Of a DNA stretch of 64,000 bases, positions 16,831-25,006 are shown in pieces (position 1 is the stretch's first letter; each line of letters starts with the position of its first letter). The DNA lies in NCBI RefSeq assembly GCF_030150155.1, contig NZ_JASLGR010000016.1:124001-188000 (forward strand), in the 5' to 3' direction. Made by a program: the position numbers and the translations under genes. The notes under the pieces are model-generated. The model saw nothing but the letters and a program-made list of their open reading frames with translations, did not search any database and was not told where the DNA came from. The DNA comes from Nocardioides sp. (GTDB lineage Bacteria > Actinomycetota > Actinomycetes > Propionibacteriales > Nocardioidaceae).

Positions 16831-18077
16831 CCCTCTCCGCGATCACACCCGCAGACTTCACCTGGTTCCCCTACGACGGCTTCACCTTCTGCCTCGGCCT
16901 GAGCGAGGGGGAGAACGCCTGGACCTCGGGCCACACCTCGGCCCGCCAGGACCCGGCGATCGGGAAGATGACCGTCGACGGCACGATGGCCGAGCAGGCC
17001 CGGATCGCCTACGACAAGTGCCTCACCATCCTGGCCGCCGCCGGCTTCGGTCCCGAGGACGTCACCCGGGTGAGCGAGAACATCACCGCGGCCGGCTGGG
17101 AGTCCTACCCCGAGGCCGCCGCCGAGCGGATCTGCCGGCTCGGCGACCGGCCGACGGTGCGCACCGTCGCCGTCGAGCGCCTGGTCCGGCGCAACGCCCT
17201 GATCGAGGTCGAGCTGCATGCCACTCGGGGCGGTGGCCGTCAGCTGCTCGCCGCCTCGGCCGGTCGCCGTGACGGGAACCTGGTCGCCTCGGCCATCACC
17301 GAGGGCCCCGACGGCGTGGTCTACCTGCCCACCGTGGTGCCGATCGACGACGCCGGGGAGGTGGTCTTCCCCGGCGACTTCGTGGCCCAGTACCGCTACG
17401 TGCTGGAGAAGGCAGGCGAGCTGCTGGAGTCGGTCGGTCTGACGCTGGGCCATGCCGTCACGACCTTCGACTACTCCACGCCGGAGACCCGCGACGTCTA
17501 CCGCAAGACGCACTGGGTCCGCAAGGAGCTGCTGGGCCACAACGACGGCCACGTCTTCCCCTGCGCCGGCGGCATCCTGATGAGCCGGCTGCACGCGCCG
17601 GGGGTGATGGTCGCGATGGACGTGACCGCCTCGCGCCGGCCGCTGGAGCTGGTCAACCCCGGCTGGTCGCGCTACGACACCCTCACCTACGCGCCCGGGA
17701 TCAAGGCCGGACGGATGCTCTTCATGTCCGGCTTCGCCTCCCTCGACATGGAGTCCCAGAAGGCGCTGCACGACGGTGACCTGGGCAAGCAGGCCGAGGT
17801 GACCTACGGCGCGATCGTGCACCTGCTGGCCTCGGAGGGGCTCGCGGTCACCGATCTGCTGGAGACCACGGAGTACTGCGTGGAGTCCTACGTCGGTGAC
17901 TACAAGGCGGTGGCCGACGTACGGGAGCGGCTGCTGAGCGCGCCGTGGCCGGCCTCGACCGGGGCGTTGTGCCACTCGCTGCTGCGCCCCGAGTTCGGCC
18001 TGGAGGTCTTCCCGACGGCCCTCTACCCGGCCGACCATCCGCGGATCGCGGGAGTGCCGGAGGAGGGACAGGCATGA
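16827..18077 (+). CDS. Multi-domain RidA/YjgF-like protein
   Basis: The protein is 416 residues, about three times the usual ~130 of RidA. Residues about 1-135 form one RidA-like unit (WTSGHTSARQDPAIGKM, ending RRNALIEVELHA), about 145-265 a middle unit (VYLPTVVPIDDAGEVV, YVLEKAGELLESVGLTLGHAV), and about 275-405 a third (GRMLFMSGFASLD, ATEYCVESY-like ETTEYCVESY, LLRPEFGLEVFPTA). RidA proteins hydrolyse reactive enamines and imines, and relatives act in N-heterocycle breakdown. Its place in this operon suggests that the pathway passes through an enamine or imine. It overlaps MmgE/PrpD upstream and the dehydratase downstream. Confidence 0.85.
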   Translation: MTLSAITPADFTWFPYDGFTFCLGLSEGENAWTSGHTSARQDPAIGKMTVDGTMAEQARIAYDKCLTILAAAGFGPEDVTRVSENITAAGWESYPEAAAERICRLGDRPTVRTVAVERLVRRNALIEVELHATRGGGRQLLAASAGRRDGNLVASAITEGPDGVVYLPTVVPIDDAGEVVFPGDFVAQYRYVLEKAGELLESVGLTLGHAVTTFDYSTPETRDVYRKTHWVRKELLGHNDGHVFPCAGGILMSRLHAPGVMVAMDVTASRRPLELVNPGWSRYDTLTYAPGIKAGRMLFMSGFASLDMESQKALHDGDLGKQAEVTYGAIVHLLASEGLAVTDLLETTEYCVESYVGDYKAVADVRERLLSAPWPASTGALCHSLLRPEFGLEVFPTALYPADHPRIAGVPEEGQA

Positions 18078-18601
18078 CGAACTCCCTGCTCACCGACGAC
18101 GTCCTCGCCCTGCGCGGACGGACCGTGACCTACACCGCCCCCGACCCCGCCGGTGCTGCCGCCGGCCGCTACTTCGGGCTCGCGATCGGGGACGACAACC
18201 CGCTCTACAGCGATGGTGAGTACGCCCGCGCCCACGGTCTGGCCGGGCCGACCTGGCCGCTGACCCTGATCTGCGAGACCAACCAGTACGCCGCTCTCCC
18301 GATCGATGCCGACGGGTACGCCGGCCACACCTGGGGGCTCGACCTGCCGGGCACCCGCCAGGTCCGGGGTGGGAACTCCTACGTCTTCCACCGCCGGATC
18401 CGTCCCGACGACGTGATCGTGGCGACCTGGTCGATCGACGACGTCGTCGGGAAGGTGACCGGCTCGGGCAACGAGATGGTGATCATCACCTCCACGGCCC
18501 GCTACGCCACCGACACCGGCGAGCCGCTGGCGGAGAACACCGAGACGATCATCTTCGTCGGCCTGGCGAAGCGCCCTGCGACGACGGGACCGACGCGATG
18601 A
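18074..18601 (+). CDS. FAS1-like / MaoC N-terminal-type dehydratase subunit
   Basis: This 175-residue hot-dog protein (RGRTVTYTAPDPAGAAAGRYFGLAIGDDNPLYSD; RPDDVIVATW) is of the MaoC_dehydrat_N type, which lacks a full active site and pairs with a catalytic MaoC subunit. The partner follows directly with a four-base overlap. This split arrangement is known from steroid side-chain hydratases such as ChsH1/ChsH2. The pair should hydrate an enoyl-CoA. The start at 18074 overlaps the RidA stop. Confidence 0.85.
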   Translation: MTNSLLTDDVLALRGRTVTYTAPDPAGAAAGRYFGLAIGDDNPLYSDGEYARAHGLAGPTWPLTLICETNQYAALPIDADGYAGHTWGLDLPGTRQVRGGNSYVFHRRIRPDDVIVATWSIDDVVGKVTGSGNEMVIITSTARYATDTGEPLAENTETIIFVGLAKRPATTGPTR

Positions 18602-19050
18602 GCACCGTGCAGCACGACACCATCACCGTCGGCGACACCGTCCCGGCACTGGAACGGACCATCACCCTGGTCGACATGGTCGCCTACGCCGGTGCCACCT
18701 GGGACTGGTACCGCTCGCACTACGACCCGGCCTTCGTCGAGGCGGCGAAGCTGCCGGCCCCGATGGTCGACGGCCAGGTCTTCGGTGCCCTGCTGGTCGA
18801 ACAGCTCCAGGACTGGCTGGGGCCGCTGTGCTTCGTCAGCGAGCTCTCCTTCACGTTCAAGAACCTGGTCTTCGCCGGGGAGACGGTGCGCTGCGAGGGC
18901 ACCGTCACCGAGGTCGAGGAGGGGCTGCTGCGGGCCGACCTGCAGGTGGTCGTGGTCGCCGAGGACGGCACCGCGGGACGGGTCGCGGCCGGGGCCGGGC
19001 GGGCCGTCGTACTGCTCGGAGTCGCCGACGGTCCAGGGGCCGGCCGGTGA
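18598..19050 (+). CDS. MaoC-type hydratase subunit
   Basis: This 150-residue hot-dog domain has TWDWYRSHYDPAFVEAAKLPAPMVDGQVFGALLVEQL, where Asp and His fit the catalytic MaoC motif. It probably forms a heteromer with the preceding FAS1-like subunit. Its stop overlaps the GTG of the thiolase-like gene. Its substrate is likely a bulky enoyl-CoA, since two-gene hydratases are often used for large substrates; that last point is inference. Confidence 0.88.
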   Translation: MSTVQHDTITVGDTVPALERTITLVDMVAYAGATWDWYRSHYDPAFVEAAKLPAPMVDGQVFGALLVEQLQDWLGPLCFVSELSFTFKNLVFAGETVRCEGTVTEVEEGLLRADLQVVVVAEDGTAGRVAAGAGRAVVLLGVADGPGAGR

Positions 19051-20231
19051 GCGCGCTGCTCGACGCCCGCGGGGCGTCCCGGGTCGCCATCGTCGGGGCC
19101 GCCGAGTGCGATCTGGGCGTGACGAACAAGTCGATCCTCACCCTGCAGTCCCAGGCCGTCACCCGTGCCCTGGCCGACGCCGGCCTCACCCTGGCCGACG
19201 TGGACGGAATCGCCACCAACGGCATCTCGCGGTTCTCGGCCACCCACCTGGCCGACTACCTCGGGGTGGTGCCGACCTGGACCGAGTCCACCTTCGCCGG
19301 GGGCAGCGCCTTCGAGATGTACCTGGCCCGCGCCACCCAGGCGATCCAGGCCGGCCAGGCCTCGGTGGTGGTGATCTCGTACGCCTCCAACCAGCGCTCG
19401 GCCAAGTCGCGCAAGCTCGGCGGCGTCCACGAGCCGTGGGTGCCCGAGGCGATGTTCGAGGAGCCCTACGACATCCTCTATCCGCTGTCGTACTACGCGA
19501 TGGCGGCCCAGGCCTACCTGCACCGCTACGGCGGAACCCGGGAGCAGCTCGCCGAGATCGCGGTCGCCGCCCGGGATTGGGCGCTGCTCAACCCGGCCGC
19601 GTTCCGCTTCGGCAAGGAGTCGCTCACCGTCGACGACGTGCTCGGCGCCACGATGATCTCCTCCCCGCTCACGACGGCCGACTGCTGCCTGGTCACCGAC
19701 GGCGGCGGGGCGGTGGTGGTGACCTCCCTGGAGCGCGCCCGTGACCTGGCCCAGGTCCCGGTCGAGGTGCTCGGCTACGGCGAGCGCACCACCAACACCT
19801 CCTTCACCGCGGTCGCCGACCTGGCCGTGCCGGGCGCCCGGGGTGCCGTCCTCGACGCCTACCGCCGGGCCGGGATCAGCGCCGCCGACGTCGACGTGGC
19901 GCAGGTCTACGACTCCTTCACCATCACCGCCGCGCTCAGCGTCGAGGCGCTGGGGCTGTGCGGGGAGGGGGAGGCGCTCGACTTCATCGCCGAGGGCCGG
20001 ATCCGGCCCGGCGGAGCGTTCCCGCTCAACACCTCCGGCGGTGGCCTGTCCTACTGCCACCCCGGCCAGTTCGGGGTGCTGCTGCTGGTCGAGGCGGTCC
20101 GCCAGCTGCGCGGGGAGTGCGGGGCACGCCAGGTCCCCGGCGCCGAGATCGCCGTCGCGCACGGCACCGGCGGCATCCTCTCCACCCACGCCACCGTCGT
20201 GCTGGGAACCGACCGAGGGAGTCGACGATGA
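19047..20231 (+). CDS. Thiolase-like protein (lipid-transfer/Ltp type)
   Basis: From the GTG at 19047 the protein has 394 residues. It has thiolase-fold features (RVAIVGAAECDLGVTNKS, a TESTFAGGSAFEMYLARATQAI segment where the Cys nucleophile of true thiolases would lie, DAYRRAGISAADVDVAQVYDSFT, NTSGGGLSYCHPGQFG, VAHGTGGILSTH). The nucleophile position appears to be Ser or Gly rather than Cys, as in Ltp-type aldolases. It is paired with a DUF35 protein in the next gene; in steroid degradation such pairs perform retro-aldol cleavage. Either thiolase or aldolase chemistry is possible here. Confidence 0.85.
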   Translation: MSALLDARGASRVAIVGAAECDLGVTNKSILTLQSQAVTRALADAGLTLADVDGIATNGISRFSATHLADYLGVVPTWTESTFAGGSAFEMYLARATQAIQAGQASVVVISYASNQRSAKSRKLGGVHEPWVPEAMFEEPYDILYPLSYYAMAAQAYLHRYGGTREQLAEIAVAARDWALLNPAAFRFGKESLTVDDVLGATMISSPLTTADCCLVTDGGGAVVVTSLERARDLAQVPVEVLGYGERTTNTSFTAVADLAVPGARGAVLDAYRRAGISAADVDVAQVYDSFTITAALSVEALGLCGEGEALDFIAEGRIRPGGAFPLNTSGGGLSYCHPGQFGVLLLVEAVRQLRGECGARQVPGAEIAVAHGTGGILSTHATVVLGTDRGSRR

Positions 20232-20668
20232 GTGACCACAGCGGACACCTGACCTGGATCCCGGGCGAGATCCCGCCGATCGACGAGATCACCGCGGAGT
20301 ACTGGGAGGCCACCGGCACCCACCGGCTGACCCTCCAGTTCTGCACCGCCTGCGCCCGGGTGCAGCACCCGCCCAAGGCGCTGTGCACCGGCTGCGGGGC
20401 GATGGAGCGCTTCGAGCAGATCGAGGCGGTCGGGACCGGCGTCGTGGACTCCTTCACCGTGGTCCACCGGGCACCGCGCCCCGACGTCGAGGTGCCGTAC
20501 ACGATCGCCCGGGTCCGCCTGGTCGAAGGCCCCGTCGTGCTGACCCGCCTGGAGCCCGCCGTACCCGCTCCGGACGGGTGGTCCATCGGCGACCCGGTCG
20601 CCGTGGACTGGCTCGACCTCCCGGGCGGTCGCGCCCTGCCGTACTACCGCTCGGCCGTCTCGCGCTGA
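20228..20668 (+). CDS. Zn-ribbon OB-fold (DUF35) partner of the thiolase-like protein
   Basis: This 146-residue protein has a rubredoxin-like Zn ribbon (CTACARVQHPPKALCTGCG, four Cys) followed by an OB-fold. DUF35 proteins bind acyl-CoA and are needed by Ltp-type aldolases and some thiolases. The ATG overlaps the thiolase stop. The downstream acyl-CoA dehydrogenase follows after 26 bases with its own AAGGAG site. Confidence 0.92.
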   Translation: MSDHSGHLTWIPGEIPPIDEITAEYWEATGTHRLTLQFCTACARVQHPPKALCTGCGAMERFEQIEAVGTGVVDSFTVVHRAPRPDVEVPYTIARVRLVEGPVVLTRLEPAVPAPDGWSIGDPVAVDWLDLPGGRALPYYRSAVSR

Positions 20669-20694
20669 GCCCCTGCCAACACAAGGAGTAACTG

Positions 20695-21867
20695 ATGGAC
20701 TTCACCCTCGATGAGGACCAGCGCGAGTTCAAGGCGCTGCTGCGTCAGTTCGTCGACAAGGAGATCGTCCCCGTCGCCCGGGAGTGGGAGCAGTCGGGGC
20801 GCTACCCGACCGAGATCGTCGACGGGATGAAGGAGATGGGCCTGTTCGGCATCACCGTCCCCGAGGAGTACGGCGGTCTCGACCTCGATCCGGTCGCGTT
20901 CGCGCTCGTCTTCGAGGAGATCGCGCGCGGCTGGATGGGGATCGCCGGGATCCTCGGCTCGCACTCGCTGGCCTGCCGCCTGATCACCATGCACGGCACC
21001 GAGGAGCAGAAGCAGAGGTACCTGCCCGACCTGGCCACCGGCAAGCGCCGCACCGGGATCGGACTGACCGAGCCCGACGCCGGCACCGACCTGCAGGGGA
21101 TCAGGACGACGGCGCGCTACGTGGGCGACCCCGGCGACGAGCACTACGTCGTCAACGGCTCCAAGATGTGGATCACGAACGCCCGGTACGCCGACCCGCT
21201 GCCGGTCCTGGTCAAGACCGACCCGTCCGCGACGCCGGCCCACCGTGGCATGAGCGTGCTGCTGATCGAGGCCGGGACGCCGGGGTTCGAGGTCACCAAG
21301 GACATCCCGAAGCTCGGCTACAAGGGCACCGAGTCCTGCGAGATCACCCTGACCGACGTCCGGGTGCCGGTCGCGCAGCTGGTCGGCGGCGTGGAGGGCA
21401 AGGGCATGCAGCAGGTGCTCTCGGCCCTGGAGTGGGGGCGGGTCAACATCGCCGCCCGCTCGGTTGGGATCGCCCAGCGGGCCTATGAGGAGGCGCTGTC
21501 GTACTCCCAGCAGCGCAAGGCGTTCGGTCAGCCGATCTCGGAGTTCCAACTTGTCGCCGCCAAGATCGGTGAGCTCGGCACCCAGGTCCAGGCCGCCCGT
21601 CTGATGGCGTACTGGGCCGCCGACGCGGTGCGTTCGGGTCGCGCCGACGGGGCGACCGGGATGGCGAAGATCTTCTGCTCCGAGGTGGCGCTCCAGGCCG
21701 CGATCGACGCGCTCAAGGTGCACGGCGGCTACGGCTACTCCACCGAGTTCGAGGTCGAGCGGCTCTACCGGGACTCGATCCTGATGAGCATCGGGGAAGG
21801 GACCAACGACATCCTGCGCACGGTCGTGGCGAAGTCGCTGCTGAAGGGGGAGACCCGTGTCGGCTGA
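20695..21867 (+). CDS. Acyl-CoA dehydrogenase
   Basis: This 390-residue flavoprotein shows the full family pattern: MDFTLDEDQREFKALLRQFVDKEI, TGIGLTEPDAGTDLQGIRTTA, KMWITNARYAD, RKAFGQPISEFQLVAAKI and KVHGGYGYSTEFEVERLYRDS near the C terminus. It would introduce an alpha-beta double bond into an acyl-CoA, feeding the MaoC hydratases. AAGGAG precedes the ATG. Its C terminus overlaps the GTG of the CitE-like gene by 11 bases. Confidence 0.95.
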   Translation: MDFTLDEDQREFKALLRQFVDKEIVPVAREWEQSGRYPTEIVDGMKEMGLFGITVPEEYGGLDLDPVAFALVFEEIARGWMGIAGILGSHSLACRLITMHGTEEQKQRYLPDLATGKRRTGIGLTEPDAGTDLQGIRTTARYVGDPGDEHYVVNGSKMWITNARYADPLPVLVKTDPSATPAHRGMSVLLIEAGTPGFEVTKDIPKLGYKGTESCEITLTDVRVPVAQLVGGVEGKGMQQVLSALEWGRVNIAARSVGIAQRAYEEALSYSQQRKAFGQPISEFQLVAAKIGELGTQVQAARLMAYWAADAVRSGRADGATGMAKIFCSEVALQAAIDALKVHGGYGYSTEFEVERLYRDSILMSIGEGTNDILRTVVAKSLLKGETRVG

Positions 21868-22741
21868 GGTGGGTGCGGGACAGGGGCAGTCGGCGACGCT
21901 CGCGCGGCTGGCCCGGCTCTCCCGCTCGGCGCTCTACGTCCCCGGGGATGCGCCCGACAAGCTGCGCAAGGCGCTCGACCGGGGCGCCGACGAGCTGATC
22001 GTCGACCTCGAGGACGCGGTCGTGGCCGAGCGCAAGCCCTTGGCCCGCGACGTGATCGCCGCCTGGCTGGAGGGGCTGGCGCCCAGCGACGTACGGATCT
22101 GGGTGCGGATCAACGCCGGGGCCGAGCGCGAGGCCGACCTTGCGGCCCTGGCCGGATGCGAGGGCATCGACGGCTTCGTGGTCGCCAAGACCGAGGGGGC
22201 CGCCGAGCTGGTCAAGGTCGACCGGCTGCTGGAGGCCGCCGGGTCGTCCGCGGTCGTGGTGCCGCTGCTGGAGAGCGCCAACGCGATCCTCGCCGCCCAC
22301 GCGATCGCCGGGGCGCCGCGGGTGCACCGGCTCCAGATCGGCGAGGCCGACCTGCGCGCCGACGTCGGGATCACCCCCGGGGACGACGAGCGCGAGCTGC
22401 TCTACTCCCGCTCCCACGTCGTCTTCGCCTCCCGTGCCGCCGGCATCGCCCCACCGATCGCCCCGGTCTCCACCGAGTTCCGCGACCTGGACGCCCTGCG
22501 CGCCTCGACGGCAGCCCTGGCCCGCCTCGGCTTCGTCGGCCGTGCCTGCATCCACCCCGCCCAGGTGGCGGTGGTCAACGAGGTCTTCACCCCGACCCCC
22601 GCCGAGATCGCCGAGGCTCGGCAGATCCTGGCCGCCCTCGCCGCAGCCGGGGGAGGCTCGGGGGTCGCACTCGACGCGCGGGGCCGGATGATCGACGAGG
22701 CCGTAGCCCGCCAGGCTCGCCAGCTCCTCGCCCGCGCCTAG
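21857..22741 (+). CDS. CitE-like CoA-ester lyase (citramalyl/beta-methylmalyl-CoA lyase type)
   Basis: This 294-residue TIM-barrel lyase has SALYVPGDAPDKLRKAL, DELIVDLEDAVVAERK (metal-binding acidic residues), IWVRINAG, VVVPLLESANAILAAHAIAG and LQIGEADLRADVGI, the HpcH/CitE family core. Relatives split citramalyl-CoA into pyruvate and acetyl-CoA, or methylmalyl-CoA into glyoxylate and propionyl-CoA. It ends the operon and would release central metabolites after hydration by the MaoC enzymes. The TAG stop abuts the first unit of a 22-bp repeat array. Confidence 0.9.
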   Translation: MSAEVGAGQGQSATLARLARLSRSALYVPGDAPDKLRKALDRGADELIVDLEDAVVAERKPLARDVIAAWLEGLAPSDVRIWVRINAGAEREADLAALAGCEGIDGFVVAKTEGAAELVKVDRLLEAAGSSAVVVPLLESANAILAAHAIAGAPRVHRLQIGEADLRADVGITPGDDERELLYSRSHVVFASRAAGIAPPIAPVSTEFRDLDALRASTAALARLGFVGRACIHPAQVAVVNEVFTPTPAEIAEARQILAALAAAGGGSGVALDARGRMIDEAVARQARQLLARA

Positions 22742-22827
22742 CCGACTTCCGGGTTCACCACGCCCGACTTCCGGGTTCACCACGCCCGACTTCCGGGTTC
22801 ACCACCGCCCAGTTCCGGGTTCGCCAC
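22741..22827. repeat. 22-bp tandem repeat array A, four units
   Basis: Four tandem units share the core CCGGGTTCACCAC or CCGGGTTCGCCAC with a variable nine-base lead. The array starts at the last base of the CitE-like TAG stop and runs downstream in the gene's orientation. The same family occurs at six other intergenic sites in the window. Confidence 0.9.
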
Positions 22828-22892
22828 CCTCGGTGGCGGGCCCGGAACGCGAAATTAACGGCCTTGTTTCAACGGACCCCTAGCCGAAACGC

Positions 22893-22908
22893 AGATATCG
22901 TATATTCT
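22893..22908. promoter_or_regulatory. Shared AT-rich operator, site 4, over a -10 box
   Basis: AGATATCGTATATTCT is identical over 16 bases to site 2 at 2596. TATATT at 22901-22906 could be the -10 box for the Ig-repeat protein gene, whose ATG lies 54 bases further on behind a GAGGAGGA ribosome site. Confidence 0.6.
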
Positions 22909-22961
22909 CTAATGAGACCTAGGCCACATCGGAGAGTGACGTGGCCGTCGAGGAGGAATAC

Positions 22962-25001
22962 ATGCGTTTCCGCAAGATCGCGAGCCTCGCCTCTGGTGCG
23001 CTCGCCGCCGCGGCGCTGAGTGTGCCGATGCTCAGCGCGCCCGCGCACGCCGCCACCAACGTGACCCTTCCGGTCACGTCCAATTGCACCTACAACACCT
23101 ACTCGCTGCCGTGGAACGACGACATCGCCGTGACCATCGACGGCACCTCGGTGACTGCCGTCATCGACACGCCCTTCAACCTGGGCGCGGCGAGCATCTA
23201 TCTCAGTGCCTTCGGCGGCACGCTTGCGCTTCGTATCGACGACCAGCTGGTCAAGGTCTCTGCCAAGTCCACGTTCAGCCGCATCCCGGCCAACCAGGAC
23301 TTCGTGGCCCCGACCCTGACCGGCACCCTGGCCTACGCGCCGAGCGCCAATCCGACGGTCCAGGTCCAGTCACTGAGCGCTGACATGACCGTCGACGTCA
23401 ACACCAGTGGCACGAACTGGATCTCGGCCTCGGCCTCCGCGGTCTGCACGGGCTCGGGCATCACGCCGGAGCCGGTCGCCGTCTACGCCTCGTGCACCTA
23501 CGGCACCTTCCCGTCGACCCCGTGGAACAGCATCGTCGACTTCACCGTCAACGGCACCGCCGTGTCGGCGTCGATCCGCTCCAAGGTCGCGCTCGGCTTC
23601 TCGTCGATCACGCTCCAGGAGATGGGCGCCGTGATCCAGGCGAACGTCGACGGCCAGTCGGTGACTCTGCACGGCAAGGAGTCGACCGGCCCGAGCGGCG
23701 TACCGGGCAACACCTTCCTCAAGGCTCCGGTCCTGACCGGCACCCTGCCGACCGCCTCCACCGCGACCACGCACGACATCTATGTCGAGAAGTTCGCGAT
23801 GGACCTGACGCTGTTCAACATGTCGGCCGAGGCTCCGTGCGCCGGTTCCGGCATCGCCGCCACCACCACCAGCACGCTGACGGCCACCACCTCGGCCCCG
23901 CGTACGGTGAAGCTCGCCGTGGTGGTGGCTCCGGCCGCTGCCGGCAAGGTCGAGTTCTACGACGGTGCCACCAAGGTCGGCGAGAAGAACATCAGCGCTA
24001 CCGGCTCCAGCGCCGGCAAGGGCACCCTCGACCTGACCGACGCTGCGGCGGGCTCCCGCTCGTACACGGCGAAGTTCATCCCGAACGTCCCGCGCTCCTT
24101 CAACGGCTCGGTCTCGGACGCTCAGGCGCTCGAGGTCGCGGCTCTGGCCACCACGACGACCGGCACCGCCACCTCGCCCGCCCCGGGTGCGGTCAGCTTC
24201 ACCGCCACCGTCACCCCGGCCGAGGCCGCCGGCACGGTCGAGTTCTACGACGGCGCCACCAAGGTCGCCGAGGGCACCGTCGCCTCCGGTGCGGTGTCCG
24301 CGTCGGCCCCGCTCGTCGCCGCTGGGGCGCACAGCTTCGTGGCGAAGTTCGTCCCGGCCGACGCCACGGTCTACGCCCCGTCGGAGTCCGCGGCTGCCGC
24401 TGTCACGGTCGAGGCGATCGCCTCGACGACGGCTCTGACCGCCACCAGCCCGGCCCCGGGCAAGGTCACCCTGGCTGCCTCGGTCACCCCGACCGACGCT
24501 GCGGGCACCGTCGCGTTCTTCGAGGGCACGACGCAGGTCGGCCAGGCGAGTGTCGCTGACGGGAAGGCCTCGGTCGCGCTGACCGGCGTCGCTGCCGGTG
24601 CGCACTCGTACACCGCGACGTTCACGTCCACCAGTGGCGCGTACGCCGTCTCCACCTCGGCCGCTGCTGCGGTGACCGTGGCCAAGATCCCGGTGGTGGT
24701 GCTCCCGAAGGCCACCGCGTCGGCGGTCAAGGTCGCGTACAACAAGAAGAAGCGGACCGCGACGATCACGGTCACCGTCAAGGCCGGCGCCACCGCCGCG
24801 ACCGGCGCGGTAAAGGTCTCGGTCAAGGTCGGCAAGAAGCAGGTCATCACCAAGACCGTCACCCTCAAGGGCGGCACGGCGACGATCAAGCTGACCAAGA
24901 AGAACCTCAAGAAGAAGGGCAAGTACTCCGTCTCCTCGGTGTACGCCGCCAACGGGTCCTTCAAGGGCAGTGCCGCCACCAAGACGTTCAACGTCAAGTG
25001 A
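22962..25001 (+). CDS. Secreted Ig-like repeat protein with two Cys-bracketed domains
   Basis: The ATG at 22962 follows GAGGAGGA; an upstream GTG at 22941 is in frame but would cover that site. The protein has 679 residues. A signal peptide ends at APAHAA. Two Cys-bracketed domains follow (NCTYNTYS to SAVC, 121 residues; SCTYGTFP to EAPC, 116 residues), related to those at 8469. Then come three Ig-like repeats of about 90 residues, each with a G(T/K)V-E/A-F-Y/F-D/E-G core and an H/R-SYTAKF or HSFVAKF end. A Lys-rich C-terminal domain (AYNKKKRTATITVTV) has no membrane anchor or LPXTG. It may bind the wall through charge. It probably forms part of the surface layer of the uptake system, as its operator is identical to site 2. 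Confidence 0.75.
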   Translation: MRFRKIASLASGALAAAALSVPMLSAPAHAATNVTLPVTSNCTYNTYSLPWNDDIAVTIDGTSVTAVIDTPFNLGAASIYLSAFGGTLALRIDDQLVKVSAKSTFSRIPANQDFVAPTLTGTLAYAPSANPTVQVQSLSADMTVDVNTSGTNWISASASAVCTGSGITPEPVAVYASCTYGTFPSTPWNSIVDFTVNGTAVSASIRSKVALGFSSITLQEMGAVIQANVDGQSVTLHGKESTGPSGVPGNTFLKAPVLTGTLPTASTATTHDIYVEKFAMDLTLFNMSAEAPCAGSGIAATTTSTLTATTSAPRTVKLAVVVAPAAAGKVEFYDGATKVGEKNISATGSSAGKGTLDLTDAAAGSRSYTAKFIPNVPRSFNGSVSDAQALEVAALATTTTGTATSPAPGAVSFTATVTPAEAAGTVEFYDGATKVAEGTVASGAVSASAPLVAAGAHSFVAKFVPADATVYAPSESAAAAVTVEAIASTTALTATSPAPGKVTLAASVTPTDAAGTVAFFEGTTQVGQASVADGKASVALTGVAAGAHSYTATFTSTSGAYAVSTSAAAAVTVAKIPVVVLPKATASAVKVAYNKKKRTATITVTVKAGATAATGAVKVSVKVGKKQVITKTVTLKGGTATIKLTKKNLKKKGKYSVSSVYAANGSFKGSAATKTFNVK

Positions 25002-25006
25002 GGCAC

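Noticed and set aside
18828..19046. Longer N terminus for the thiolase-like protein
   Set aside because: The added residues are Arg-rich out-of-frame reading of the MaoC gene; the GTG at 19047 overlaps the MaoC stop and precedes the thiolase motif.
22741..22827. Repeat array A as a rho-independent terminator
   Set aside because: The unit contains no strong inverted repeat and no T-tract follows; true hairpin terminators in the window look quite different.
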